DNA of 36,987 nt. Origin: JASGCP01 sp965263285. Its GTDB lineage: Bacteria; Bacteroidota; Bacteroidia; Chitinophagales; Chitinophagaceae. Made by a program: the position numbers and the translations under genes. The stretch covers positions 1 through 36,987 of the forward strand of contig CBDHHD010000009.1 in NCBI GenBank assembly GCA_965263285.1, given 5' to 3'. Below, piece after piece: positions 22,661 through 30,300 of this stretch. Numbering within the stretch: the stretch's first letter is position 1; each line of letters opens with the position of its first letter. The notes below the pieces were generated by a model. The model was not told where the DNA came from and searched no databases. It saw only the letters and a list, made by a program, of their open reading frames with translations.

Positions 22661-22993
22661 ATGACAAACGAATTTAAAGAGCTTATAGAAATAGCATTGG
22701 ATAAAGTTTTTTATAAAGACTATGCAGGTGCTATTGTAGACTATAACAAATTAATAGAGTTAGACCCCAAATATGCATTATCTTATTATAATAGAGCAAA
22801 TTCAAAAGCTGAATTACACGACTATGCTGGTGCTATTGACGACTATACTAAGGCAATAGAATTAGATGCTAAATTTAGACTTTTTTATTTTTGTAGAGCA
22901 AAAGTAAGAAAAGAAATAGGAGATATGGACGGATATAATAGCGACATTGAAAAATTCAACGAATTACAAAAAGAATATATTTTTAAAAATTAA
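22661..22993 (+). CDS. TPR protein 4
   Basis: A 110-aa protein with TPRs at about 6-39, 40-73 and the cap region 74-107: 'YKDYAGAIVDYNKLIELDPK', 'HDYAGAIDDYTKAIELDAKF', 'IGDMDGYNSDIEKFNELQKE'. It is preceded by the repeated leader element ATAACAACTAAAA. Soluble, no signal peptide. It is the first of three adjacent, closely similar TPR genes. Confidence 0.82.
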   Translation: MTNEFKELIEIALDKVFYKDYAGAIVDYNKLIELDPKYALSYYNRANSKAELHDYAGAIDDYTKAIELDAKFRLFYFCRAKVRKEIGDMDGYNSDIEKFNELQKEYIFKN

Positions 22994-22998
22994 ATAAA

Positions 22999-23406
22999 AT
23001 GAACGAATTTATTAATAAAGGACTTGCAAAATTTGATATAGAAGACTATGAAGGATCAATTGAATATTTTAACAAGGCAATAGAATTAAATCCTAATGAC
23101 GCAGATGCTTATATACTTAGAGGAAATGCAAAAAATAATTTAAAAGACTATTACGGTTCTATTGATGATTATAACAAAGCAATAGAATTAGAAAAAGATT
23201 ACTCTATTTATTATTATTTCAGAGGAAATACAAAATATTTTTTAAAAGACTATTATGGTTCAATTGCAGACTATACTAAGGCAATAGAATTAGACAATAA
23301 TGACTCATCATCTTATTTGCTGAGGGCATTTACTAAAAAAACCTTATGCGATATGGACGGATATAATAGCGACATTAAAAAATATGAGGAATTACAAAAA
23401 AAATAA
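22999..23406 (+). CDS. TPR protein 5
   Basis: A 135-aa protein with TPRs at about 2-33, 34-67 and 68-101 ('DYEGSIEYFNKAIELNPNDA', 'DYYGSIDDYNKAIELEKDYS', 'DYYGSIADYTKAIELDNNDS') and the cap 'KTLCDMDGYNSDIKKYEELQ' (114-133), in which Gly of GD is replaced by Cys. It starts 5 nt after TPR protein 4. Confidence 0.82.
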   Translation: MNEFINKGLAKFDIEDYEGSIEYFNKAIELNPNDADAYILRGNAKNNLKDYYGSIDDYNKAIELEKDYSIYYYFRGNTKYFLKDYYGSIADYTKAIELDNNDSSSYLLRAFTKKTLCDMDGYNSDIKKYEELQKK

Positions 23407-23434
23407 TTTTTATAACAATTAAAATTTACATAAA

Positions 23435-24064
23435 ATGAACAAATTAGTTGATGCAGAAGCTTACAATAATAGAGGACTTAAAAAAGATAATTTAAAAAAC
23501 TATAAAGGTGCAATTGCGGACTATACTAAGGCAATAGAGTTAGACCCAAAATATGCCTATGCTTATAAAAATAGAGCATATTCAAAACATTATTTACAAG
23601 ACTATATCGGTGCTATTGCAGACTATAATAAGGCAATAGAATTATATCCTAATGATGCAGTAGCTTATTTTGGAAGAGGATTTGAAAAACATTATTTACA
23701 CGACTATGCAGGTGCTATTGCGGACTATACTACGGCAATAGAATTAGACCCTAATTACGCATATGCTTATAACAATAGAGGAAGTATAAAATCTTATTTA
23801 GAAGACTATTACGGTTCTATTTTAGACTTTAATAAAGTAATAGAATTAAATCCTAATGACGCATATGCTTATAACAATAGAGGAGGTGCAAAAGGTAATT
23901 TGCAAGACTATAAAGGTGCTATTGAAGACTTTAACAAATCAATAGAATTAAATCCTAATAACGCAAAAGCTTATAATAATAGAGGATTTGCAAAAAAGAA
24001 TTTAGGAGATATGGACGGATATAATAACGACATGCAAAAATATGAAAAATTACAAAAAAAATAA
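23435..24064 (+). CDS. TPR protein 6 (longest perfect array)
   Basis: A 209-aa protein of five near-identical 34-residue TPRs (about 6-39, 40-73, 74-107, 108-141, 142-175), each of the form 'A-Y-x-N-R-G-x-x-K ... DYxGAIxDYxKAIELxPN', plus the cap 'KNLGDMDGYNNDMQKYEKLQ' (188-207). The asparagines, 'P-N-D/Y-A-x-A-Y' turns and regular spacing are textbook TPR. Repeats are so alike at DNA level that copy number should change easily by recombination. It is likely a protein-binding scaffold; the partner is unknown. Confidence 0.85.
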   Translation: MNKLVDAEAYNNRGLKKDNLKNYKGAIADYTKAIELDPKYAYAYKNRAYSKHYLQDYIGAIADYNKAIELYPNDAVAYFGRGFEKHYLHDYAGAIADYTTAIELDPNYAYAYNNRGSIKSYLEDYYGSILDFNKVIELNPNDAYAYNNRGGAKGNLQDYKGAIEDFNKSIELNPNNAKAYNNRGFAKKNLGDMDGYNNDMQKYEKLQKK

Positions 24065-24090
24065 TTTATAACAATTAAAATTTAAATAAA

Positions 24091-24468
24091 ATGAAAATTA
24101 CAGGACAAATCGTGTCTAATTTAGACACCACAAGAGGAAATTACAAAAAGCAAACATTGAAGTTATTGCTAACTGAAACAGACGATGTTATACTTGTAGA
24201 TGTAACTTCTTACAATGCTTACTACGAAAATAGCAAATTATACAAAGAAGGCGAAAATATAATTTGCGATGTTAAATTTACATCTTCTGTATGGCAAGAG
24301 CGAGAATTTCAAAATATAAAGTTGACTACTATATACGAAGGAGAAAAAGTAGACATTATGCCAAGCGAAAAAGAGCAATCAACCATAAAGGGTATAATGG
24401 GAAACAAAGAAAAGCCACGACCTATAAAACCAGTAAAAGAGGATGATAATACAGATTTACCATTTTAA
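24091..24468 (+). CDS. single-stranded DNA-binding protein-like (DUF3127)
   Basis: A 125-aa protein. Residues 1-85 look like an OB fold of the DUF3127 family ('MKITGQIVSNLDTTRGNYKK', 'YKEGENIICDVKF-S', 'EREFQNIKLTTI'), known as SSB-like proteins in Bacteroidota phages. The disordered tail ends 'EDDNTDLPF', like the acidic DxxPF tip by which SSBs recruit other replication proteins. It lies after the TPR cluster and shares their leader element (ATAACAATTAAAA). Likely role: coating single strands during replication and recombination. Confidence 0.78.
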   Translation: MKITGQIVSNLDTTRGNYKKQTLKLLLTETDDVILVDVTSYNAYYENSKLYKEGENIICDVKFTSSVWQEREFQNIKLTTIYEGEKVDIMPSEKEQSTIKGIMGNKEKPRPIKPVKEDDNTDLPF

Positions 24469-24485
24469 CAAATAAAAAAATAAAT

Positions 24486-24674
24486 ATGACAAAAGATAAA
24501 AATCGTATATACATTTCTACTTTTAGCATAACAGACTCTAACACAATAAAAGCGTTACAAGAAATAAAAGAAGAAAATTATTTAAAATCTTATTCTGACA
24601 CAATAAGATTTATTTTGAAAAATATTTTTAACTATAAAAATTCTAATACAGATGACAAACAAGGACATAATTGA
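24486..24674 (+). CDS. ribbon-helix-helix-like small protein
   Basis: A 62-aa protein reading as strand 'NRIYISTFSI', helix 'SNTIKALQEIKEENYLKS' and helix 'YSDTIRFILKNIFN', the order of a ribbon-helix-helix DNA-binding domain, with a polar tail. It overlaps the endolysin gene by 23 nt, so translation of the two is linked. It may be a regulator, but it lacks a partner toxin. The call is from predicted structure order only. Confidence 0.55.
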   Translation: MTKDKNRIYISTFSITDSNTIKALQEIKEENYLKSYSDTIRFILKNIFNYKNSNTDDKQGHN

Positions 24675-25188
24675 TAAAATACTACAGGACGAAGGAACCG
24701 AATACACTAACGATCCTATTGACTCTGGAGGTGCGACTAAGTATGGTATAACTTTAAAAGATTACAGGCAATATCATAGCGATGCAACCGAAGAAGACAT
24801 AAAAAACCTATCACAAGGAGAGGCTGAATTTATATATGTAGACGAGTACATTCATAAAACAAATTACATACAGATTAAGAATGATTTTATTAGGTACTCT
24901 CTTATAGACTTCGCAGTCAATAGCGGTGTGTCAAGAGCAAACAAAGAAATGCAAAAAATACTTAATGATAAGTACAATTGCAACATAAGTATAGATGGGA
25001 TAAGCGGAAGCAAGACAATAATAGCAATTAACGAGAACGCAGGAATAAGTTTGTTTTTTGACATTAATTTTAAAAGGATGAATTTTTTAATTAATTTTGT
25101 AAAAAATAACCCATCTCAAATGCGTTTTATGAGCGGTTGGATGAACAGAGTTATGCGAATAATACAAAATAATGTAAATTATTTCTAA
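24652..25188 (+). CDS. GH108 endolysin with peptidoglycan-binding domain
   Basis: A 178-aa muramidase of glycoside hydrolase family 108. The signature 'LQDEGTEYTNDPIDSGGATK' followed by 'YGITLKDY' (11-38) contains the catalytic Glu14 and the D-x-G-G-x-T-x-x-G-I-T loop. Residues about 90-170 fit the peptidoglycan-binding domain 3 that normally follows ('NSGVSRANKEMQKIL', 'DGISGSKTI'). No signal peptide, so it needs a holin to reach the wall. It lies in the plus block, unlike the holin and spanins, which are on the minus strand just beyond. Start overlaps the upstream gene; TAATG coupling joins it to the next gene. Confidence 0.88.
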   Translation: MTNKDIIDKILQDEGTEYTNDPIDSGGATKYGITLKDYRQYHSDATEEDIKNLSQGEAEFIYVDEYIHKTNYIQIKNDFIRYSLIDFAVNSGVSRANKEMQKILNDKYNCNISIDGISGSKTIIAINENAGISLFFDINFKRMNFLINFVKNNPSQMRFMSGWMNRVMRIIQNNVNYF

Positions 25189-25667
25189 TGAACGAGCGTA
25201 TATTATGCGATATAGATGGCTCTATATGTGGGCTAAAAGAGTATTTTGAGCAAAGGAAAAATAAGAAGTTACCTACCTATAAGATGGATGTTGATAATAA
25301 CCCTTTTGAGTGTATGTTAGACGATTGGGAGTATTTACCTTATACAGACTTCTTACCTAAGTTAATTAAGTCAATGAAGCAAAATGAAATCTTAGAAGTT
25401 GACTTCGTTACTGCTCGTAATAAAGAGTTATTAATACATACAAATTCGTGGCTACGAGCAGTTACCGACGAAGTATGCAAAAAAGTAGGTTACCGAATTG
25501 TTTATAATATTTGTCTTTGGGACAATTACGAGCGCATAAATAAGTCTGTTGATTATGAAATATTGATTGACGATAACCCTCATGTAATAGAAAATTATAA
25601 GCTTAAACATGGCGATAAAAAGAAAATTATTTATGTGTCATATAAAAATGTTTTTTACTTAAAATGA
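25188..25667 (+). CDS. HAD-superfamily phosphatase
   Basis: A 159-aa protein with HAD motifs: motif I 'CDIDGSIC' (D8, D10), motif II 'VDFVTARNKE' (T75) and motif IV 'ILIDDNP' (D128, D129). Phage members resemble the 3'-phosphatase domain of polynucleotide kinase or 5'-nucleotidases; no kinase P-loop is present. Its start shares two bases with the endolysin stop. DNA/RNA end repair or nucleotide dephosphorylation are both possible. Confidence 0.8.
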   Translation: MNERILCDIDGSICGLKEYFEQRKNKKLPTYKMDVDNNPFECMLDDWEYLPYTDFLPKLIKSMKQNEILEVDFVTARNKELLIHTNSWLRAVTDEVCKKVGYRIVYNICLWDNYERINKSVDYEILIDDNPHVIENYKLKHGDKKKIIYVSYKNVFYLK

Positions 25668-25906
25668 AAAATAAAATGGAAAATAAAATGGAAAATAGTA
25701 TAGCCATAGATTATTACAACAAAGGACTTTTAAAATATTATTTAAGCGACTATTACGGTGCAATTGAAGACCTTAACAAAGCAATAAAAATAAATCCTAA
25801 TTACGAAGAAGCTTATTATATTAGAGGAAAGGCAAAAAAAAGATTAGGTGATATAGACGGATATGTTAATGACATTGAAATGTATGAAAAATTAAAAAAT
25901 AAATAA
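25664..25906 (+). CDS. TPR protein 7 (single repeat plus cap)
   Basis: An 80-aa protein with one TPR (about 16-49, 'NKGLLKYYLSDYYGAIEDLN', KAIKINPN) and the shared cap 'RLGDIDGYVNDIEMYEKLKN' (60-79). Two in-frame ATGs follow the first within a short tandem repeat (AAAATGGAAAATA), so the true start may be 12 or 27 nt downstream. It overlaps the HAD gene by 4 nt (ATGA). It shows that the family also exists apart from the main cluster. Confidence 0.78.
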   Translation: MKNKMENKMENSIAIDYYNKGLLKYYLSDYYGAIEDLNKAIKINPNYEEAYYIRGKAKKRLGDIDGYVNDIEMYEKLKNK

Positions 25907-25907
25907 C

Positions 25908-26141
25908 ATGAAAGTAAAAGAATTAATTGAAAAGCTAAATGAATTTCCAAAAGAAATGCTTGTCTTAGTTCATGATCATCATGGCATATTTGAAGAAGCT
26001 AAAAGTGTTTTTATATTAGAAAATGAATTTGTACAAGTAGAAGTTATAGATGGAAAATTTGTAGAAATTAAACACAATGAAAATGTATTTATCTCTACTA
26101 TTAAGTCAAATATTTTATCTTGCGAAGATACCTATAAGTAA
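25908..26141 (+). CDS. small hypothetical protein, end of the early block
   Basis: A 77-aa acidic protein, 'KVKELIEKLNEFPKEMLVLV' then 'EVIDGKFVEIKHNENV'. It resembles small phage/plasmid proteins that start with V-K-E-L-I-E-x-L and a 'P-x-x-x-x-V-x-V' strand, with no known function. It is the last plus-strand gene; its end overlaps the convergent spanin-like gene by 27 nt. Confidence 0.65.
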   Translation: MKVKELIEKLNEFPKEMLVLVHDHHGIFEEAKSVFILENEFVQVEVIDGKFVEIKHNENVFISTIKSNILSCEDTYK

Positions 26142-26513
26142 ACCTAATGCGACTCCTCCTAATGTGTATCCTATTGTCCTAAAAGTGTTTTTTATTTTCT
26201 GCTTTTTAATCATCCTTTTTTGTTGGTTTATGATGGCTTCTTGGGTAACCAAATTAGTATTACAATTAGCAATATCCAAACTGTCAAGATTATTAATGGT
26301 TTCATAGTTTTGTATTATTGTTTTATAATCGTTTATATTAGCTTTTAAGCTATCAATTTCGGCACTTTGTATTAAATTAACAGATTTATACCTTTGTAGT
26401 AAAAAGAAGTCAATTATAGCGTTTCTTTCAGCATTTAATCGTATGCTATCTATCTTAACTTGTGAGTAGGATACAAAAGACAAAAACAACAATGGTATAA
26501 AAACTAATTTCAT
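26115..26513 (-). CDS. spanin-like protein with signal peptide and C-terminal TM
   Basis: A 132-aa protein. The N-terminus 'MKLVFIPLLFLSFVSYSQ' looks like a signal peptide with a possible cleavage after Ser16-Tyr17-Ser18; no lipobox Cys is seen. The middle (about 28-100) is a coiled coil, and the end 'TLGGVALGLLIGIFAR' is a second hydrophobic segment. This fits a spanin-like envelope protein, though the C-terminal TM is atypical. It is the last gene of the minus block and overlaps the previous one by 4 nt. Confidence 0.6.
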   Translation of the reverse strand: MKLVFIPLLFLSFVSYSQVKIDSIRLNAERNAIIDFFLLQRYKSVNLIQSAEIDSLKANINDYKTIIQNYETINNLDSLDIANCNTNLVTQEAIINQQKRMIKKQKIKNTFRTIGYTLGGVALGLLIGIFAR

Positions 26514-26806
26514 CGGTTAAAGATTTTTAGAAATGTGCTATCTATGTTGTCGGGTACTATTATACTACTACCCTCTAAATATCTTATTTTTCTTTCTAAT
26601 TCAATAATGCTTTTATCTCTAACAGATACTACTCTATAAATAGTATCTATACGTTTTTCAATTATCCTTATTGTGTCTCTTATTACTTTTGTGTTGTTTT
26701 TAATCAGTGGAGGGGTGAATTTTATCTTCCCATCCTTATAACTTAAAGATACAATACCATAAGCTATAAGAAGAACAATTGTTGTTATGATAATTATCTT
26801 TGTCAT
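26510..26806 (-). CDS. inner-membrane spanin-like (Rz-like) protein
   Basis: A 98-aa protein with an N-terminal membrane segment ('TKIIIITTIVLLIAYGIVSL') and a periplasmic coiled coil (about 45-80, 'VIRDTIRIIEKRIDTIYRVV'). This is the usual form of Rz-type i-spanins that disrupt the outer membrane at lysis. It lies between holin and the secreted spanin-like gene, with ATGA overlap to the latter. The role is from topology and location, since spanins share little sequence. Confidence 0.6.
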   Translation of the reverse strand: MTKIIIITTIVLLIAYGIVSLSYKDGKIKFTPPLIKNNTKVIRDTIRIIEKRIDTIYRVVSVRDKSIIELERKIRYLEGSSIIVPDNIDSTFLKIFNR

Positions 26807-26831
26807 AGTGTAAAAATAATTAAATTATTTC

Positions 26832-26856
26832 AGTATGTAAGTTTTTCTTACATACT
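26832..26856 (-). terminator. strong hairpin directly after the holin gene
   Basis: AGTATGTAAG, loop TTTTT, CTTACATACT: a perfect 10-bp stem starting 2 nt after the holin stop, within the 52-nt gap before the spanin gene. On the minus strand it lacks a T tract right after the stem, so it is probably a weak terminator, an RNA-stability element or a processing site that lowers spanin expression relative to holin. Confidence 0.5.
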
Positions 26857-26858
26857 TA

Positions 26859-27056
26859 TTATTCATTTTTTCCAAATTTAGCTATACCAAATAAAGCACC
26901 TGCAAAACTTATTAAAGCAATTGAAATGCTTTCTTGCGTTTGTATTTTAAACCACTGCATCAATATGATGTTTATGATGATTATAATAGAAAGTATATGA
27001 GGTAGAGACACCTCTTTCTCACTATTGCTAAAAAGATTTTTTATAAACTGTTTCAT
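26859..27056 (-). CDS. holin-like two-TM protein
   Basis: A 65-aa protein from the ATG at 27056. A GTG at 27098 would add 14 residues but would overlap the upstream gene by 71 nt, so ATG is preferred. Two hydrophobic segments, 'HILSIIIIINIILMQW' and 'SIALISFAGALFGIAKF', are joined by a short polar turn, with a charged N-terminus and Lys/Glu end. Size, topology and position in the lysis cluster next to spanin-like genes support a holin that lets the endolysin through the membrane. The endolysin gene is 1.7 kb away on the other strand. Confidence 0.65.
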   Translation of the reverse strand: MKQFIKNLFSNSEKEVSLPHILSIIIIINIILMQWFKIQTQESISIALISFAGALFGIAKFGKNE

Positions 27057-27366
27057 AAATTCTATCGTTTGTTCTATAATAGTCAAGGTATTGTCCACGC
27101 TGAAAAAAAAGAAATTTTACTTTGTCAAATTCTCCATGCATAGTATTAATATTGCTATCAATTTCGTGGAAATGATCCATTACATTAGATTGAAATTGAT
27201 TTATTTTATTATCTTGTATGACATTTCTCATTTCATTGCTGTTTTTAATATTATCAACAGATTGTTTTAAATCTTTGATAGTATTATAACTAAGGCTTAC
27301 TGTTGCAGTTATAAAAGTAATAACAATTCCAACAATTACATTTTTTATTTCTTTTCTTATATCCAT
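27028..27366 (-). CDS. small membrane-anchored coiled-coil protein of the lysis cluster
   Basis: A 112-aa protein with an N-terminal TM segment ('NVIVGIVITFITATVSLSY') followed by a helical, Asp/Asn/Lys-rich region to the end. It lies between the large fibre gene and the holin-like gene, overlapping the latter by 29 nt. It could be a holin accessory, antiholin or further spanin-like component; the sequence alone does not tell. Confidence 0.55.
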   Translation of the reverse strand: MDIRKEIKNVIVGIVITFITATVSLSYNTIKDLKQSVDNIKNSNEMRNVIQDNKINQFQSNVMDHFHEIDSNINTMHGEFDKVKFLFFQRGQYLDYYRTNDRIYETVYKKSF

Positions 27367-27373
27367 AATTTAA

Positions 27374-30300
27374 TTAATTTATACCTGAAATAGTTATTTT
27401 AGCACTAAAAGGGAATTCATTACCAGCCGTTAGTCCACTTGGTGAGAAAGAGTTTCGATAATAGATAGCAAATTTATTATTCGTGTCTGTTGTTGTAGGA
27501 CTAACAGGGAAAGTATGCACTATTGAAATTTGTTGGTTTTGCAAATTTGTTGCAAAATAACTATTAACCTGTTTTATTTTATTAGTACCAGCAGTTGAGC
27601 CATAAGATATATAAAGATTTGGTGCTGAAGCAGTTGAAGTAGCAGTAAGAGTAACAACAACATCAACAGTAACAAGTGATGCAATGTTTCCTGTATATGT
27701 AAAAATTCCATTTGAATAAGTAAATGGAGCTGTTCCTAAGTCTACTAAACCTGTACCTCCCGCATCTAAATTTAATATCAAATTACTAAAAATAGTATAT
27801 GAAATATCTGTTGTTTTTGAATAGTTTTTGCAATACTCTGCTCTACTAACAAAATTATTGCTTATATCAGTACCTAAGAATGTTGTCAGAGCATTTGGGT
27901 TATTGTTGATTATTTGGCCAGATGTATCAGTGCCAAGTACTTTAACACCTCTAACAGAAGGACTTGACATTGTTACTCTTGAGGCAGAGAAAGTACCTGT
28001 GAGAGATATATTTTCATCAAGAGCTAAAACCACTTGATTATTTACTGTGCTTTTTGTTATTCCAGCACCTGTATCTAAACCACCATTTACTATATTATAA
28101 GCATCTGTGTTACCCGATTGTATCCATGTTATAGGAGTAGTCCCTATTGTTCCTGTTGTCCCTGTAGTACAGAAATAAGTATCCCCTGCGTTATCTCCTA
28201 AGTTAGCAGTAACTAAAGCTGAGCTTAACAATGCTATTGTGTTAGCATCACTTGTTCTTATCCATCCACTTACATTAGGATTGTAAATTCCATTAGTTGC
28301 TTGGTTCGTTTGCCCTGCTACTACTACTCTACTTGTTGCTGTTAATACTACTCCTTGAATAGTTTGTAAACCTGTTAAGTTGATATTAGTAGTGGTTATG
28401 ATATCACACAGTTGCTTAACTAAAACACCACCACCAGTTACAGTAGCAGTGCCATCTGCTTGTATGTTTATTCCACTACCTATCTTAATACCTCCTAATA
28501 CACTGCTTGATGCTATAGGTAAAGGTGTAGCAGTACCAGCTATTATGTTACCGTTCGCATCAGTACCAAGCACTGCTGTTGATACGAGATTAGATAATTT
28601 TAAAAATGAAGTTGCCCCACTTATAGTAAGTGAATTTAATGTGAAATCGCTTGATAATCTTACAGCACCATTGCTTACTAATAAATTTCCATTACTAAAA
28701 GAAAAACTCGCAATACCTAACACGCTACTGGTAGCAATAGGTAAAGTACCTGCTATTACATTGCCTGTTGCATCGGTACCAAGAACAGATGCGGATGTTA
28801 TCCCAGACAATCTAAGGAAAGAGCCTACTCCACTTATGATAAGAGATAATAGATTAAAAGCATTTGCTAAACTAACCGAACCAGCATTTATCAATAAATT
28901 ACCGTTACTTGAAGTAAAATTAGCAATACCTTGTATAGTATCTGTAGCAATAGGTAAAGGATTGCTTATAATTTGTCCATTACTGTTGAAATATAAATAA
29001 TTATTTGTTATTGAATTGTTATATTCTCCAAAAGAGCCAAACATATTATTGATAACAGTAGCCCCAGTGAAAGTAATTACGCTGTTTGTTGCCGTACCTC
29101 CGAGAGCTAATAAAGTAGTTACAGATTGATTGTATACATTAGTAGCATTGTCAAGAACTGCTACGATAGTAGCATCAGTCCCTATCTTAGTATAAGATAA
29201 TATATTTATTTGCCATGTTAAGTTTCCAGTGGTTGTATATTGAATTGTTTGGTTTGCGTAATAACGAGTAATAAAATATGCATCTTGCAAACCTGTTACA
29301 TTAGCAAGTGTAATGGTTATTAAACCTTTGTTTATGTAATACAATACTGTTGTTGCATTAGCAGAAGTATTAGTACCAAGATTATTATCAACTGCGAAAT
29401 TAGAGTTAAAGTCAATTCCCTTTATCCCTGTAAATGAGATATTTCTAATTAGATTAAAACACAAGTTTTCAATCAAATCGGTAACCGATTGATTTAACGA
29501 GTATGTACCTGCGACATTATTTTGCAAATTCATATCAACGGGTATACCTCCTGCGTTCCTATTGTATTGTATGTATATATTACCATCTGTTGAAGTAGGT
29601 GCCGAAGCTGTGCCACTGCTCCATTGTGGTTTATTTTTAATAAATGATGATTGAGCAGTATCTATGATTGAGTAATCAGATTGAACTTGTGTGCCACTTC
29701 CTCCGCCACCTACACCATTCAAATTAATACTCAAGGAAAATGTACCATTGCTAAAGCTATTATAGGAAGTTGGATTTTCAATTGCGGTAATAATAACAGC
29801 ATTATTATAAATTGTCAAAAAAGATAAGAATTCAGTTGTACTACCTGTATATCCATTTGTTGCAGATAATGAAGCCATGTACCACTCACCACCGCTTATA
29901 TTTAAGTCATATTTATTAGCCTGACCTGCAACTGGTGTTACAGTAATAGTAGGAGCAACAAGCATTAAGCTGTCATTATCATTTCCAGCAGGTAATTCAA
30001 ACGGATTCCATGCATTTCCGTTCCCCGTAGGGTTCAATAAACCAGTAGCAACTGTTTTAGGGCAAATCGTAAATTCGCTTATCCAATTAGTTCCTGGATT
30101 AGTAGCGCATGTCACTCTTACCGTGCAATTAATATTTTTTAAAGATGTGTAAGCATTATATTTTTGAGCTATTAACGAAGTTGGAAACACCATTGAGTCC
30201 CCGTAAATAGTCCTCTGCCCTGTACTTCTAATATATCTCGTTGTTCCTATATACCCACTACCTGCAAAATATGTGAAATCATTAGTCATTGAATTCAAAG

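Larger units (their letters stand above)
22661..24064 (+). repeat. DNA-level tandem TPR-coding repeats
   Basis: This 1.4-kb stretch holds about ten near-identical units of 102 bp that code for TPRs, spread over three genes. Recurring words include GACTATACTAAGGCAATAGA and AATCCTAATGACGCA. The gene ends (GATATGGACGGATATAATA) and the intergenic leader (ATAACAATTAAAATTTA) are also repeated, so whole genes as well as single repeats were copied. Confidence 0.75.

Noticed and set aside
27828..29000. Long open frames on the plus strand opposite the large fibre gene (for example 28380..29000)
   Set aside because: They are shadows of the low-complexity, Thr/Ala/Val-rich fibre gene; the minus frame is continuous over 1388 codons with fibre features, while the plus frames have no family features or leaders.
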